From Candidatus Moranbacteria bacterium RIFOXYB1_FULL_43_19 (lineage in GTDB: Bacteria > Patescibacteriota > Minisyncoccia > Moranbacterales > UBA11712), in assembly GCA_001784875.1 (NCBI GenBank), contig MFSH01000007.1, forward strand, positions 1-57,994: a stretch of 57,994 nt of DNA. Direction: 5' to 3'. This document shows positions 24,462-32,799 of this stretch, one piece after another (position 1 is the first letter of the stretch; each line of letters begins with the position of its first letter). The position numbers and the translations under genes were made by a program. The notes under the pieces are model-generated. The model ran no database searches. It worked only from the letters and a program-made list of their open reading frames with translations, and was not told where the DNA came from.

Positions 24462-25628
24462 ATGACTAAAAAAATATTTGCCATATCGACTCTTCTTCTT
24501 GTGCTTGTAACCGGGTCTATTTTTGCCTACAATTTCCTTTTTAAGAAACCGGACTCTCAAGATAGCGGGGACGAAACGGCTAAAACCAGTGAAGAAGGGC
24601 AACTCAAAGAGACAAAACCAAGCCAAATAGCGGGTGGAGAAAAAGCTTCCATTCAGGCTCTTTCCGAGGAGTCGGTTTTCGGGGCAACTCTTTCGCCCGA
24701 TGGCGGCTATCTATATGTTTTTCTCGCCGAAAACGGACAGCTCAACCAAATCGATCTTTCCGGAAAACTGGAAAAGGTCATCTCTACCGAAAAATTCCAA
24801 AATATCAAAAATGTCATTTGGAATAAGCCTAGAAACAAGGCCATTATCAAAACCGAGCCCAGCCCGGGCACAGTAAAATTCCTTTATTTCGACATTTCCG
24901 GAAAAAAAGTTTCCGTTCTCAAGGAAAATATTGATTCTGTCACCTGGTCAAATTTGGGTGACAAGATCATCTACACGCATTATGACCCTAAAACCCAAAA
25001 AAGAACTGTGAATATAGCCGATCCTAATGGAAGCAATTGGAAAGTTATTGCTGAAATCGGGTATCGTAGCGCTGAAGTGGCTCCCGTGCCCGGGTCATCT
25101 GACCTTTCTTTCTGGCCCATTCCTAATGCTTTCACCGCTGCTTCTCTGGTCTCCGTTTCTTTCGGGGGAGAAAACCAAAAAGAAATTCTCAAGGATCGCT
25201 ATGGAGCGGATTTTCTCTGGGCGCCAAACGGCACCCGCGCCGCCATGAGCGCATCGGACCAAAAGGGCGGCCACAAAATTGATCTTCTCGTTATGAACCG
25301 GCAGGGAGGCGAAGTCCAGTCTCTTATGCTTCCGACTTTTGCTTCGAAGTGCGCCTGGTCGTCCGACTCGAAATATTTGTATTGCGCTATGCCAGGAAAC
25401 ATTCCTGATTCGGCGATTCTTCCCAACGACTGGCAGGAAGGCAAAATAGCTCCTTCGGATACTTTTTGGAAAGTTGACGCTTCCAACGGGAAAAGAGAGA
25501 GACTGGTTGACCCGGAAAAAATCGGCGGCACTTACGACGCGCTGAATCCCTTCCTTTCTTCAGACGAAAAATCGCTCTTCTTTGTTTCGAAAAGCGATGG
25601 AAAACTTTATAGGCTGACATTAAATTAG
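24462..25628 (+). CDS. Membrane-anchored TolB-like beta-propeller protein
   Basis: 388 residues. N-terminal anchor (IFAISTLLLVLVTGSIFAYN), polar linker to about residue 60, then six or more repeats of the TolB/WD40-like type: FGATLSPDGGYLYVF, WSNLGDKIIYTHY, WAPNGTRAAMSASD, WSSDSKYLYCAMPG, LSSDEKSLFFVSKSDG. Such propellers bind proteins or glycans; no catalytic site is evident. It ends the plus-strand secretion locus and overlaps the convergent O-antigen ligase gene by 4 bases. Confidence 0.75.
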   Translation: MTKKIFAISTLLLVLVTGSIFAYNFLFKKPDSQDSGDETAKTSEEGQLKETKPSQIAGGEKASIQALSEESVFGATLSPDGGYLYVFLAENGQLNQIDLSGKLEKVISTEKFQNIKNVIWNKPRNKAIIKTEPSPGTVKFLYFDISGKKVSVLKENIDSVTWSNLGDKIIYTHYDPKTQKRTVNIADPNGSNWKVIAEIGYRSAEVAPVPGSSDLSFWPIPNAFTAASLVSVSFGGENQKEILKDRYGADFLWAPNGTRAAMSASDQKGGHKIDLLVMNRQGGEVQSLMLPTFASKCAWSSDSKYLYCAMPGNIPDSAILPNDWQEGKIAPSDTFWKVDASNGKRERLVDPEKIGGTYDALNPFLSSDEKSLFFVSKSDGKLYRLTLN

Positions 25629-26977
25629 TTTTTTTCTAATCGTTTTTCCGCTAAAAATAAATTTACCGCCACTATCGTCCAAAAAATCACCGCCATATCG
25701 TTTCTCCAGTAGGTCGTATCAACGAGACCGTGAATGAGAAAATAAAGAATTATCGCAAGAAATATAGATCCATAAAAATCGCGGGCCCCTTCACCAAAAT
25801 TATTTTTTTCAGACGGGCTTTCCTGGGTCTGTTTTTTTGTTTTATGGACCAGGGCATTATGGTGTTCACTAATTTTGGTGAGTGGGTAAATTTTTTTGTT
25901 ATCTTTGAAAAACAACCAAACTACCCAAAAAAATCCAGCGAGACCCGCGAGTCCCGACTCAAGCCAAAAGGCAAGATACAAATTGTGGGGCTGGGGAACT
26001 GCCCATTCAAGATAAGGCGGAAAATATTTTTGGTATTCCAGGTATTTTTCTTGGAAATTTCCCGGACCGATCCCCAAAACAGGATTTTTCTCAATCATCA
26101 GCCCGGCTGATTTCCAGATCATTTCTCGCGACGCCAGAGACGAGCGCTCGCCAAGTTTTTTTATGTTTTCGAATTTTCCGAAGCTCGCAGCGGCTATAAA
26201 GATTATTAAAATTATAATGGTTATAGCCAGATATTTTATCGGCCATAATTTCCTATATTTAAGCCAAAATACGATCATTAGCACAAGACCAATCGCCAGC
26301 CATGCCCCATAAGATTTTGTAAGATAAAGGTTGAATGAAATTAATAGCATCCCTACGATTGCAAAATATTTTTCCCAAAGCTCGGCTTTTTTTCCAAAGC
26401 TCGGCTTTTCTCTTGCCCCGACTAAGTCGGGGCAATTCATCAAAGCCAAGCTTTCGCCGAACTTTATCAGCCCGATCAAGAACGCCGGCGCTAGGAACAT
26501 CGCCAGCTGGTTAGGCGAGTCGAAAAATATTCGGAGGCGCCCGTCATAGGCCAAAAGCCCAAACAGCCAATAATATATTCCTTCAATCGCCGTGAAAGCG
26601 CCCGAGGCAAAAAGAACAACGAATACTCTGTCCAGCAGTTTTTCATCTTTTTTGAGATTATTGTATAAAATAACCGCGAAAATTATCGGAAGAACAAACC
26701 AGCCCTTGAGAATGCCGAGGCCAACGTAGTAATTCTTGTTAATTAATATAGATAATATTAACCCAGTGATAATTAGCGCTGTTGGTATTGCGTATTGCGT
26801 ATAGCGTATTGCGTATTTTATTTCTTTATTCGAAAACCAAACAAGAAAGAGCGCGATTACCAAAATTTCAACCAAGCTCAAAGAAATCCAATCGTGTTTG
26901 AACTTTATAAAATAAAAAGGAAGGAAAAACAAAGTTGAGAGGATCAGAATTTGTTGTGAACGTTTTATCAATGACAT
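25625..26977 (-). CDS. O-antigen ligase/polymerase-like membrane protein (Wzy_C type)
   Basis: About 450 residues, around ten membrane segments. Wzy_C-type loop motifs are visible: GIGPGNFQEKY and QPHNLYLAFWLESGLAGLAG. Such proteins polymerise or ligate lipid-linked oligosaccharides outside the membrane. ATG 26977 (MSLIKRSQQ) is preferred to 26986. Two repeat insertions sit in frame: a stuttering word giving KYAIRYTQYAIP (26784-26818) near residue 60, and a cloverleaf-like palindrome (26396-26454) giving the extra loop NCPDLVGAREKPSFGKKAEL near residue 185. Next to a second ligase-like gene, a glycosyltransferase and a flippase. Confidence 0.8.
   Translation of the reverse strand: MSLIKRSQQILILSTLFFLPFYFIKFKHDWISLSLVEILVIALFLVWFSNKEIKYAIRYTQYAIPTALIITGLILSILINKNYYVGLGILKGWFVLPIIFAVILYNNLKKDEKLLDRVFVVLFASGAFTAIEGIYYWLFGLLAYDGRLRIFFDSPNQLAMFLAPAFLIGLIKFGESLALMNCPDLVGAREKPSFGKKAELWEKYFAIVGMLLISFNLYLTKSYGAWLAIGLVLMIVFWLKYRKLWPIKYLAITIIILIIFIAAASFGKFENIKKLGERSSLASREMIWKSAGLMIEKNPVLGIGPGNFQEKYLEYQKYFPPYLEWAVPQPHNLYLAFWLESGLAGLAGFFWVVWLFFKDNKKIYPLTKISEHHNALVHKTKKQTQESPSEKNNFGEGARDFYGSIFLAIILYFLIHGLVDTTYWRNDMAVIFWTIVAVNLFLAEKRLEKN
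26396..26454. repeat. Cloverleaf-like palindrome inserted in frame in an O-antigen ligase gene
   Basis: Arms AAAGCTCGGCTTT (26396-26408) and AAAGCCAAGCTTT (26442-26454) pair with one mismatch and enclose the perfect palindrome GCCCCGACTAAGTCGGGGC (26415-26433). A further direct copy of AAAGCTCGGCTTT lies just to the left (26377-26389). The reading frame is kept. Confidence 0.8.
26784..26818. repeat. Stuttering word (GCGTATT-type) inside a coding gene
   Basis: Tandem GTATTGC/GTATTGC/GTATAGC/GTATTGC/GTATTTT words read through by the ligase gene. Complementary to the wording at 14013-14048. Confidence 0.65.
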
Positions 26978-27026
26978 ATAATGCAAGAGATTTTAGTTTT
27001 ACATTGTCGCTTTTCGCTTTTAGTTT

Positions 27027-28322
27027 TTAATTTTTAGTTTTAGCGCAAAACCGCTTTACCATTTTTGGCTCAGAGGATTGAGACACTCCTATAGCTAAAA
27101 TAACCAGGAGCATCACCATCACCTGCGGCGACCAGATCGACGTGTCGAAAATTCCGTGGACGAGAAAATATACCAGCCCCGAGGCAATCCCTAGATTCAG
27201 GATATTTTTTGATGCAATGTTTCGCCAAAGACTGACCAGAATCAGCGAGAGAAAAACAAGCCCGTTCAAAATTCCCGTCTCTGCCGATATATCGAGAAAT
27301 GTGTTGTGGGCGTAAATTGACGATCTCTCTCCCGAAATTGGATCCACGTATGAGGCATAGCTGCCCATACCAATTCCCAAGAGGGGATAATCCCTCACTA
27401 CTCCCACCGCTTGCTCCCAATTCTTCAGCCGCTGCGCGTTGGAGCCCTCTTTCAAATTGAAAGCCGACGCCAACCGATTTCGCGCCGTCCCCGGAAAAAT
27501 GACAGCCGATAAAATAATCAGCCCGGCAGCCACGGCTGCAAATTTAACAAGTTCTTTTGATCTTGAAAGATGGGCAACCAGAAAAAACAAGCTTCCTGCG
27601 GCCGCTCCGAGATAAGCCCCCCTTGAAAAGGAAAAAAATATTCCAAAAAACATAAGGACTACAGCTGCCAACGCCAGAGCTTTCCACTTTCGTTTTTTTT
27701 CCCAAGCGAAATATCCTATCCCGACGAAGAAACACAGACTAACGAAAAAAGAAAACATGTGAGGATCGGGGAAGAATCCAAAAGCTCTCATCCAGGTATT
27801 CCCGGAAATATTCACCAGCCAGCTCGGGTTTCCAGCAACTAGCTTCCCGAAAGAATTTCCCAAAAAAAACGGAGCCATTTTTTTCCAAATTGCGACCGTC
27901 GAATCGAGCCCCGCTAAAAAGGGGAACAGGAACTGCGCGATTCCAACTGCAGCTGCCAATGATCCGCTTGCCCATATTGTTTTTATCATTTTTATCCTAA
28001 ATTTCGCATCCCGCGCCAGATCAGCAGCTACAAAATAAATTGGAAAAATTGAGAGCAGGTACAGAATTTTTCTTATTCCTTTATCAGGATCTAGCCCGGC
28101 CCAAAGCGAAAACGATGATAGGAACAAAAAAGAAATCAGCAGCCAAGTTTCCGATCTGTTGGCTATCCAGATTCTTTTGCGGGCGAGGCCGCTTGAGATC
28201 CAAAGTAAAAAAATAGCCGGTACCAGAATCCGGGTTGTGGCTAAATCAATGTTATCGCCGACATTGAGCGCAAACTGAAGAGGAAGAAGAAATATTATTA
28301 TTATAAAAAAAATTTGAATCAT
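27027..28322 (-). CDS. Second O-antigen ligase/polymerase-like membrane protein
   Basis: About 431 residues with ten or more membrane segments. Motifs GIGMGSYASYVDPISG and YAHNTFLDISAETGILNGLV mark the Wzy_C loop. ATG 28322 (MIQIFFIIII) is chosen because it overlaps the stop of the upstream glycosyltransferase (ATGA); the longer frame to 28382 would overlap that gene by more than 60 bases. It probably acts on the same glycan as the neighbouring ligase-like protein. The 40 bases before the next gene contain weak TTTTAGTTTTTAA words. Confidence 0.8.
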   Translation of the reverse strand: MIQIFFIIIIFLLPLQFALNVGDNIDLATTRILVPAIFLLWISSGLARKRIWIANRSETWLLISFLFLSSFSLWAGLDPDKGIRKILYLLSIFPIYFVAADLARDAKFRIKMIKTIWASGSLAAAVGIAQFLFPFLAGLDSTVAIWKKMAPFFLGNSFGKLVAGNPSWLVNISGNTWMRAFGFFPDPHMFSFFVSLCFFVGIGYFAWEKKRKWKALALAAVVLMFFGIFFSFSRGAYLGAAAGSLFFLVAHLSRSKELVKFAAVAAGLIILSAVIFPGTARNRLASAFNLKEGSNAQRLKNWEQAVGVVRDYPLLGIGMGSYASYVDPISGERSSIYAHNTFLDISAETGILNGLVFLSLILVSLWRNIASKNILNLGIASGLVYFLVHGIFDTSIWSPQVMVMLLVILAIGVSQSSEPKMVKRFCAKTKN

Positions 28323-29107
28323 CCTAGCCATACATTTTTTATATAGAATGGAAATCTTGCCGCCTTCACAATCCAGCCCCAAGGCGACCCGAAATTCTTT
28401 TTTATGTAGTAGCTTTGCGAATTATAATAATATTTTTTCTTTTTCCGTTTGCCTGAAAAGCTCTGCCCGCTTTTGTGGAAAATTTTCGCCTCCGGGCAAA
28501 CAGCGATTTTCCATCCTCTTTTTTTAGCCTGGAGACAAAGATCTACATCTTCAAAATACATGAAGTAATTTTCATCAAATCCGCCAAGCTCTGAAAACAA
28601 ACTCCTTCTTATCATCATCGCTCCGCCGCTTACCCAATCCGTTTCAAAGTATTTTTGCCTGTCTGATTTTTCCTTTTCGCGAAAAATTTTTGTTCTGATC
28701 GTCGAGAGTGGAGTCTTCCGAAATCCGAAATGTTCTTCGTCTGAAATTCTGCCATCCTCAACATGGATAGGGCCGACTATTCCAATTTTTTCATCGGCTG
28801 AAAAAACTTCCATTATTTTTTCAACTGTTCCTGGAAAAAGTTTCGTGTCCGGGTTGAGAAAAAGAATATATTTTCCTTTGGATTTTTTGAAACCAAGGTT
28901 ATGGGCTTTTCCAAACCCTATATTTTCTTTTTTTTCGATTATTTCGACCTTGAATCCATCCAAAAAATTACCTAGTTCCTCTTTATCATTGTTGACAACA
29001 ACAATCTGGGCGTTTTCGATACCATGAACGTTTTTCTGTATCGACTGGAGGCAGGTCATAAGGTTGCCGCGGCTGTTGTAGTTTACGATTTGGATAGTAA
29101 GAAACAT
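28319..29107 (-). CDS. Family 2 glycosyltransferase (rhamnosyltransferase-like)
   Basis: 262 residues, soluble GT-A fold. It begins TIQIVNYNSRGNLMTCLQSI with the nucleotide-binding first strand; the metal site is LFLNPDTKLFPG near residue 87, and the acceptor region is DWVSGGAMMIRRSLF followed by GGFDENYFMYFEDVDLCLQ, as in rhamnosyl- and related transferases. It would transfer a sugar from a nucleotide donor to a lipid-linked glycan on the inner face of the membrane. Translationally coupled to the downstream ligase-like gene. Confidence 0.85.
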   Translation of the reverse strand: MFLTIQIVNYNSRGNLMTCLQSIQKNVHGIENAQIVVVNNDKEELGNFLDGFKVEIIEKKENIGFGKAHNLGFKKSKGKYILFLNPDTKLFPGTVEKIMEVFSADEKIGIVGPIHVEDGRISDEEHFGFRKTPLSTIRTKIFREKEKSDRQKYFETDWVSGGAMMIRRSLFSELGGFDENYFMYFEDVDLCLQAKKRGWKIAVCPEAKIFHKSGQSFSGKRKKKKYYYNSQSYYIKKNFGSPWGWIVKAARFPFYIKNVWLG

Positions 29108-29115
29108 TTTTTGAA

Positions 29116-29158
29116 CCTAAGATACTATCTTAGGAGCGTCCTGAGATAGCATCTTAGG
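29116..29158. repeat. Double palindrome between glycosyltransferase and flippase genes
   Basis: CCTAAGATACTATCTTAGG (29116-29134) is itself an inverted repeat, and CCTGAGATAGCATCTTAGG (29140-29158) is an inverted copy of it with two mismatches. It can fold as two small hairpins or one long one. No T-run follows, so it is not a classic terminator. Confidence 0.8.
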
Positions 29159-29161
29159 AAT

Positions 29162-30610
29162 TTACGCCATTGGCTCGTACTCCTGCAACTCCGGACCCCT
29201 TCGGCTGATGAGACTCAAAACTTCGCTGGTACTGACCGCCCGAAAAATCCAAAGAAACACAAAATAGAGAGCGACACTTGCCACCGCCCGCACTAAAAAA
29301 TTAAGATCCGAAAAAATATACAAAAATCCTCCCATCATGAGTCCCGAAAAGGAAATGGCGAACAATTTTTCAAAAGAAGGCGTGTACTTGAGTAGTCTCC
29401 AGCAGGCCACTCCGGAAAGAATGGCCACTAGGAATTCCGTGAGACTTGATGCCACTGCCGCGCCCTTGTAGGAAAACCGCGGAATCAGGAAAAGGTTCAG
29501 GGTGATGTTGAAAACGGCGCAAAAAAGCAAAATGGCAATCAGTTTTTTCTGCTGATTTCCGGCAATTATCACATTGGTGAAAAAGTTCCCAAAAAATATG
29601 AAGGCCATGGCAAAAGCCAATATTTTGAGAACTAGCACCGAATCTTCGTATCCTGACCCGCCGATAAGGCCAATAATATTTTTAGCGAAAAAGACCGCTC
29701 CAATCACCAGCGGCACAGCCAGAATCAAAAAAACCTTGAAGGTTTTGTCGGCTACTCTTTCAAATTTTTTCCTTTCGTGAAAAATATAGCGAGACATTAT
29801 CGGCATAACCAGCCCCACAAACATCGCCGGAAAAAAGGCTACGTTTTCAACCACTTTGTAAGCCGCGCTATAAATTCCTACATCGGCGTTTGTTTTGAGA
29901 ATTGAAAGAAGAATCGTGTCCAGCTTGAAATAGGCAAAAATAATAATCGCTGAAATTCCAACGGGATACGATTCTTTCAAAAATTTTTTCCAAGCCTGCA
30001 CGTCAAAGCGAAGGGAAAAAGCAATATATTTTTTCGAGAAAAGATAGATGACGGCAAAGCTCGCCAACATATTGAAAAGTAGCGAACTTACGATGGCTAA
30101 AAACCCAAAATCGCTCTTGACTGCCAGCACGACTATGGTCAGCTGGACTACCTTTCCAATGAATTCCCCGATGGCCACCTTGTCCATGGCCAGTCTTTTC
30201 TGAAAAAGGCCGATTAGGACTGAATATCCCGAAGCAAAAAAATAGGCCGAAGCGGCAATTACCACTCCGACTTTCACGCCTCCGGAATAGGGGAAAAAAA
30301 GAATGAAAAGGGGAGAAGCCAGAAGAATAAAAAAAGAAACGGCCAGCCGGATAGCAAAAACATTCCCGAGAATATTTCTTTCATCACTTTCCGGCCTTGA
30401 TATTTCCCGCGTCGAAATGGCATAAAGCCCAAGATCAGCGATAGCTGAAAAAAAAGCAAAAAAAGCGAGAACAGTAGAATAATCCCCAAAGCCTTCTTTG
30501 CCTAAATAGCGGGTGATGAATCCGATACTGACAAGTGCCAAAACAGTGCCGAGAATTTTAGCTCCGGAAGTGAAAACAGCGTTGTAGGCAATGCGACGAG
30601 GAAGAGACAT
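29162..30610 (-). CDS. Polysaccharide flippase (Wzx/MurJ-like, MOP superfamily)
   Basis: 482 residues with 12 to 14 membrane segments. It begins RIAYNAVFTSGAKILGTVLA and carries FITRYLGKEGFGDYSTVLAF near the start, the usual signature of Wzx-type flippases (YLG..GFG.Y). It would move lipid-linked oligosaccharides across the membrane for the two ligase-like proteins downstream. Three other genes of the pathway follow on the same strand. Upstream lies repeat B3. Confidence 0.85.
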   Translation of the reverse strand: MSLPRRIAYNAVFTSGAKILGTVLALVSIGFITRYLGKEGFGDYSTVLAFFAFFSAIADLGLYAISTREISRPESDERNILGNVFAIRLAVSFFILLASPLFILFFPYSGGVKVGVVIAASAYFFASGYSVLIGLFQKRLAMDKVAIGEFIGKVVQLTIVVLAVKSDFGFLAIVSSLLFNMLASFAVIYLFSKKYIAFSLRFDVQAWKKFLKESYPVGISAIIIFAYFKLDTILLSILKTNADVGIYSAAYKVVENVAFFPAMFVGLVMPIMSRYIFHERKKFERVADKTFKVFLILAVPLVIGAVFFAKNIIGLIGGSGYEDSVLVLKILAFAMAFIFFGNFFTNVIIAGNQQKKLIAILLFCAVFNITLNLFLIPRFSYKGAAVASSLTEFLVAILSGVACWRLLKYTPSFEKLFAISFSGLMMGGFLYIFSDLNFLVRAVASVALYFVFLWIFRAVSTSEVLSLISRRGPELQEYEPMA

Positions 30611-30615
30611 AAAAG

Positions 30616-30747
30616 AAAAATCCTAATTTCTAAATACTAAATCCTAAAAAATATCAAAATTAAAAATTCAAATGACCAAACTTTCGGGTTTTTAATTTCG
30701 GTAATTTGAGTTTGTCTAGGATTTAGTGCTTAGGATTTTGGATTTCT
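30616..30747. repeat. Stuttering palindrome, family B, gene-less copy B3
   Basis: Left words AAATCCTAATTTCTAAATAC, TAAATCCTAAAAAATATC, CAAATGACC; right words GTCTAGGATTTAGTGC and TTAGGATTTTGGATTT. Same vocabulary as B1 and B2, with the words AATTAAAAATTCAAATGACC in a different order in the middle. Confidence 0.8.
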
Positions 30748-30763
30748 GGCTAGCGAGAAACCG

Positions 30764-31267
30764 CTATGTTTGCTCAAAAACACTCTGCTCTTCCAAAGAG
30801 CCGACTGGTTTTACCACAACCTTTCTCTCGTCTCCTTCTCCGATGCTTTCTGTTTGCACTTCGTCATTCTCGGCTAAAGCCAAATGGATGATTCTCCGTT
30901 CATAGGCGGTCATCGGCCGCAAAACCGCCGGGCGCTTGTCGTTTATAGCTTGCTGGGCCATGTTCTTTGCCAAATCTTCGAGAGAGCCGACCTTACTTTT
31001 GTTATAGTCATTCACATCCACTGAAAATTTCAGCTTTTCTTCTGTTTTTTTTCGAGCCATTGCCCGAAGGATATGCTGAAGGGCCCGCAGATTCACCCCA
31101 TATTGGCCAATGAGAATATCTGACTCGCGCAGGCTGATATTGAAGACCAGGCTTTCTCCGCTTGGATCTGCTTCTTCCCCTATTCCCAGCGTAAAGTCAG
31201 AAAAAGTCATTTTTTCAAGTGTCTCTTTTATGAGATTTTTGAGCATTTCCACGTTTTCCGGCTTCAT
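30764..31267 (-). CDS. khpB: KhpB/Jag-type RNA-binding protein (KH plus R3H)
   Basis: 167 residues. A type II KH-like domain (SDILIGQYGVNLRALQHILR, with an IGxxG-type loop) is followed by an R3H domain (LRPMTAYERRIIHLALAE). The N-terminal Jag domain of Firmicutes proteins is absent, as usual in short versions. KhpB/EloR binds RNA and, in streptococci, helps to control cell elongation. Position next to yidC and rnpA is the conserved one near the origin. Confidence 0.88.
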   Translation of the reverse strand: MKPENVEMLKNLIKETLEKMTFSDFTLGIGEEADPSGESLVFNISLRESDILIGQYGVNLRALQHILRAMARKKTEEKLKFSVDVNDYNKSKVGSLEDLAKNMAQQAINDKRPAVLRPMTAYERRIIHLALAENDEVQTESIGEGDERKVVVKPVGSLEEQSVFEQT

Positions 31268-31283
31268 AATGATTTTACTAAGG

Positions 31284-32006
31284 CTACTTATCTTGAGCCG
31301 GAACCGGCTCTGGCTTTTTCATTGTTAGATACTGCTGGACAATAGCGAAAAGAGTGTTTACGACCCAGTAAAGAGCTAGACCTGCCGGAAACTTCATGCC
31401 GATAAAGAGAGTGAGCAACGGGCCGAGATATAGCATTTGCTGGTTCATAATTGAGGAAAAATCGCCTTTTTTTGCCGGCGCTGGGTTTTTGGTCATCATC
31501 ATTTTGGTCTGGACAAATTGTCCGGCTGCCGCAATGACGGCCAGAACTATGTTGGGCTTTGCGAGATCAAGTATCTTGAAAAAATTCACATTTATGCTGC
31601 TTGGGCAAGAAACGAAAGCGTAAAGATCATTGCAGGCTGAATCGAAGTTTATCCCGGCGATAAAAGCCCGGTAAAGCGCGATAAAAAAAATGATTTGGAC
31701 AACCAGCGGCAGACATCCGGAAGCCGGATTCACTTTTTTTTCTTTGTAAAATTCCATCAGCGCCCGTCCCTGTTTTTCCTTGTCGCCTTTATGCTTGTCC
31801 TGTAGTTTTTTGATTTCCGGCTGGAGATCCTGGAGCTTTTTCTGCGATTCTATCTGCTTTTTTGAAATGGGATAAAGAAGAAAACGGACAACTATAGTCA
31901 GCAAAATAATGGCCACGCCCAAATCATGGCCCGGAATAACGTTGTAAAGCAAAATCAGCGCATTATAGATCGGCTGGTATATGAAAGAATGAAAGATTTG
32001 ACTCAT
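31284..32006 (-). CDS. yidC: YidC/Oxa1 membrane protein insertase
   Basis: 240 residues, short form without the large periplasmic domain of proteobacteria. Five membrane helices, with the charged hairpin QIESQKKLQDLQPEIKKLQD between the first two and NPASGCLPLVVQIIFFIALY in the third. It inserts proteins into the inner membrane alone or with SecYEG. It overlaps rnpA by 4 bases and lies in the khpB-yidC-rnpA-rpmH block. Confidence 0.92.
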   Translation of the reverse strand: MSQIFHSFIYQPIYNALILLYNVIPGHDLGVAIILLTIVVRFLLYPISKKQIESQKKLQDLQPEIKKLQDKHKGDKEKQGRALMEFYKEKKVNPASGCLPLVVQIIFFIALYRAFIAGINFDSACNDLYAFVSCPSSINVNFFKILDLAKPNIVLAVIAAAGQFVQTKMMMTKNPAPAKKGDFSSIMNQQMLYLGPLLTLFIGMKFPAGLALYWVVNTLFAIVQQYLTMKKPEPVPAQDK

Positions 32007-32350
32007 TTAAGTAATTTCGCCCGCGTAAGCAGATCCTCCAATTTCTCTTTTATAAGCGAATAACTCATCTGCTTGTATGGGAACTTGGAATTAACCAAAA
32101 ATATAATTTGATAGCCTCTTTTTATTTTCCCCAAAAGAGGTCTTACTGCTTCCCGCATCCATCTTTTTACTCTATTCCTCTCTGATGATTTTTTGGAATA
32201 CTTCAGGCCTACTGAAAATCCAATTTTGAGTTCACCGGCCCCGGCTTCATCATATTTCATTATCAAGGCTTCATTTGATACTGTCTTTCCCTGCCGAAAA
32301 GCCTTGCTAAAGTTTTTTTTGTTTTTCAGCCTGAATCTTGCTGTGAGCAT
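32003..32350 (-). CDS. rnpA: Ribonuclease P protein component
   Basis: 115 residues, basic. RLKNKKNFSKAFRQGKTVSN at the start and the RNR signature SERNRVKRWMREAVR in the middle, then KRGYQIIFLVNSKF, are diagnostic. Together with the RNase P RNA it matures tRNA 5' ends. The RNA gene was not found in the window. Separated from rpmH by a ~110-bp repeat, which is unusual for this tight gene pair. Confidence 0.92.
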   Translation of the reverse strand: MLTARFRLKNKKNFSKAFRQGKTVSNEALIMKYDEAGAGELKIGFSVGLKYSKKSSERNRVKRWMREAVRPLLGKIKRGYQIIFLVNSKFPYKQMSYSLIKEKLEDLLTRAKLLK

Positions 32351-32352
32351 TT

Positions 32353-32461
32353 ACCCGGTAGCACAACCTTGCTTTTACCTAAAGGCGAAAGAGGTTGCGT
32401 GCTAAAAATTATGTTAGTCGCCCCCCCCGGCACAACTTTTCTGAAAGTTGTATTACCGGGT
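32353..32461. repeat. Palindromic element between rnpA and rpmH
   Basis: ACCCGGTA (32353-32360) and TACCGGGT (32454-32461) are perfect inverted ends. Inside are two more dyads: GCACAACC against GGTTGCGTGC, and ACAACTTT against GAAAGTTGT; a run of eight C (32421-32428) lies between them. The right end supplies the stop codon of rpmH. Confidence 0.75.
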
Positions 32462-32596
32462 TGCCACACTTAGTTTCTTGCGGCCTTTTTTGCGCCTCCG
32501 AGCCAAAACTGCCCGGCCGTCTTTGGTTCTCATTCTTTTCCGAAATCCATGTCTTTTCATCCTTTTTCTCTTTTTTGGCTGGTAAGTCCTTTTCAT
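32453..32596 (-). CDS. rpmH: 50S ribosomal protein L34 with repeat-derived C-terminal tail
   Basis: 47 residues: [20 protein letters not shown] at the start and ending [11 protein letters not shown]34 normally ends at or just after KLSV; the extra ATR and the TAA stop come from the inverted repeat at 32353-32461, so the element has replaced the native stop. The gene stands head to head with dnaA, as in most bacteria. Too short for ordinary open-frame lists but unmistakable. Confidence 0.93.
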   Translation of the reverse strand: MKRTYQPKKRKRMKRHGFRKRMRTKDGRAVLARRRKKGRKKLSVATR

Positions 32597-32718
32597 TTTA
32601 GTTGTTTTTCTCTTAATCTATTATTCACTTTTGAAAGTTTAGCAATTAAAAAGGCTTTGGTCAACGCGGCAAACAGCGTCTTGATTTTTTCACGCTACTC
32701 CGCTAACATTTCAACAGG

Positions 32719-32739
32719 TTATCAACATAATTATCAACA
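32719..32739. promoter_or_regulatory. Two DnaA-box-like sites upstream of dnaA
   Basis: TTATCAACA occurs at 32719-32727 and again at 32731-32739, one base off the TTATCCACA consensus. They lie directly upstream of the dnaA promoter and may mediate autoregulation or belong to the origin. Confidence 0.6.
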
Positions 32740-32766
32740 CATTCCCACTTTTCTTTATTTTCTTTG

Positions 32767-32775
32767 TGCTATAAT
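32767..32775 (+). promoter_or_regulatory. dnaA promoter (extended -10)
   Basis: TGCTATAAT: an extended TGn motif plus a perfect TATAAT (32770-32775), 25 bases before ATG 32800. No good -35 is seen, as is usual for extended -10 promoters. Confidence 0.65.
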
Positions 32776-32799
32776 TAGGGGACTCAATTTCTTCAAACA

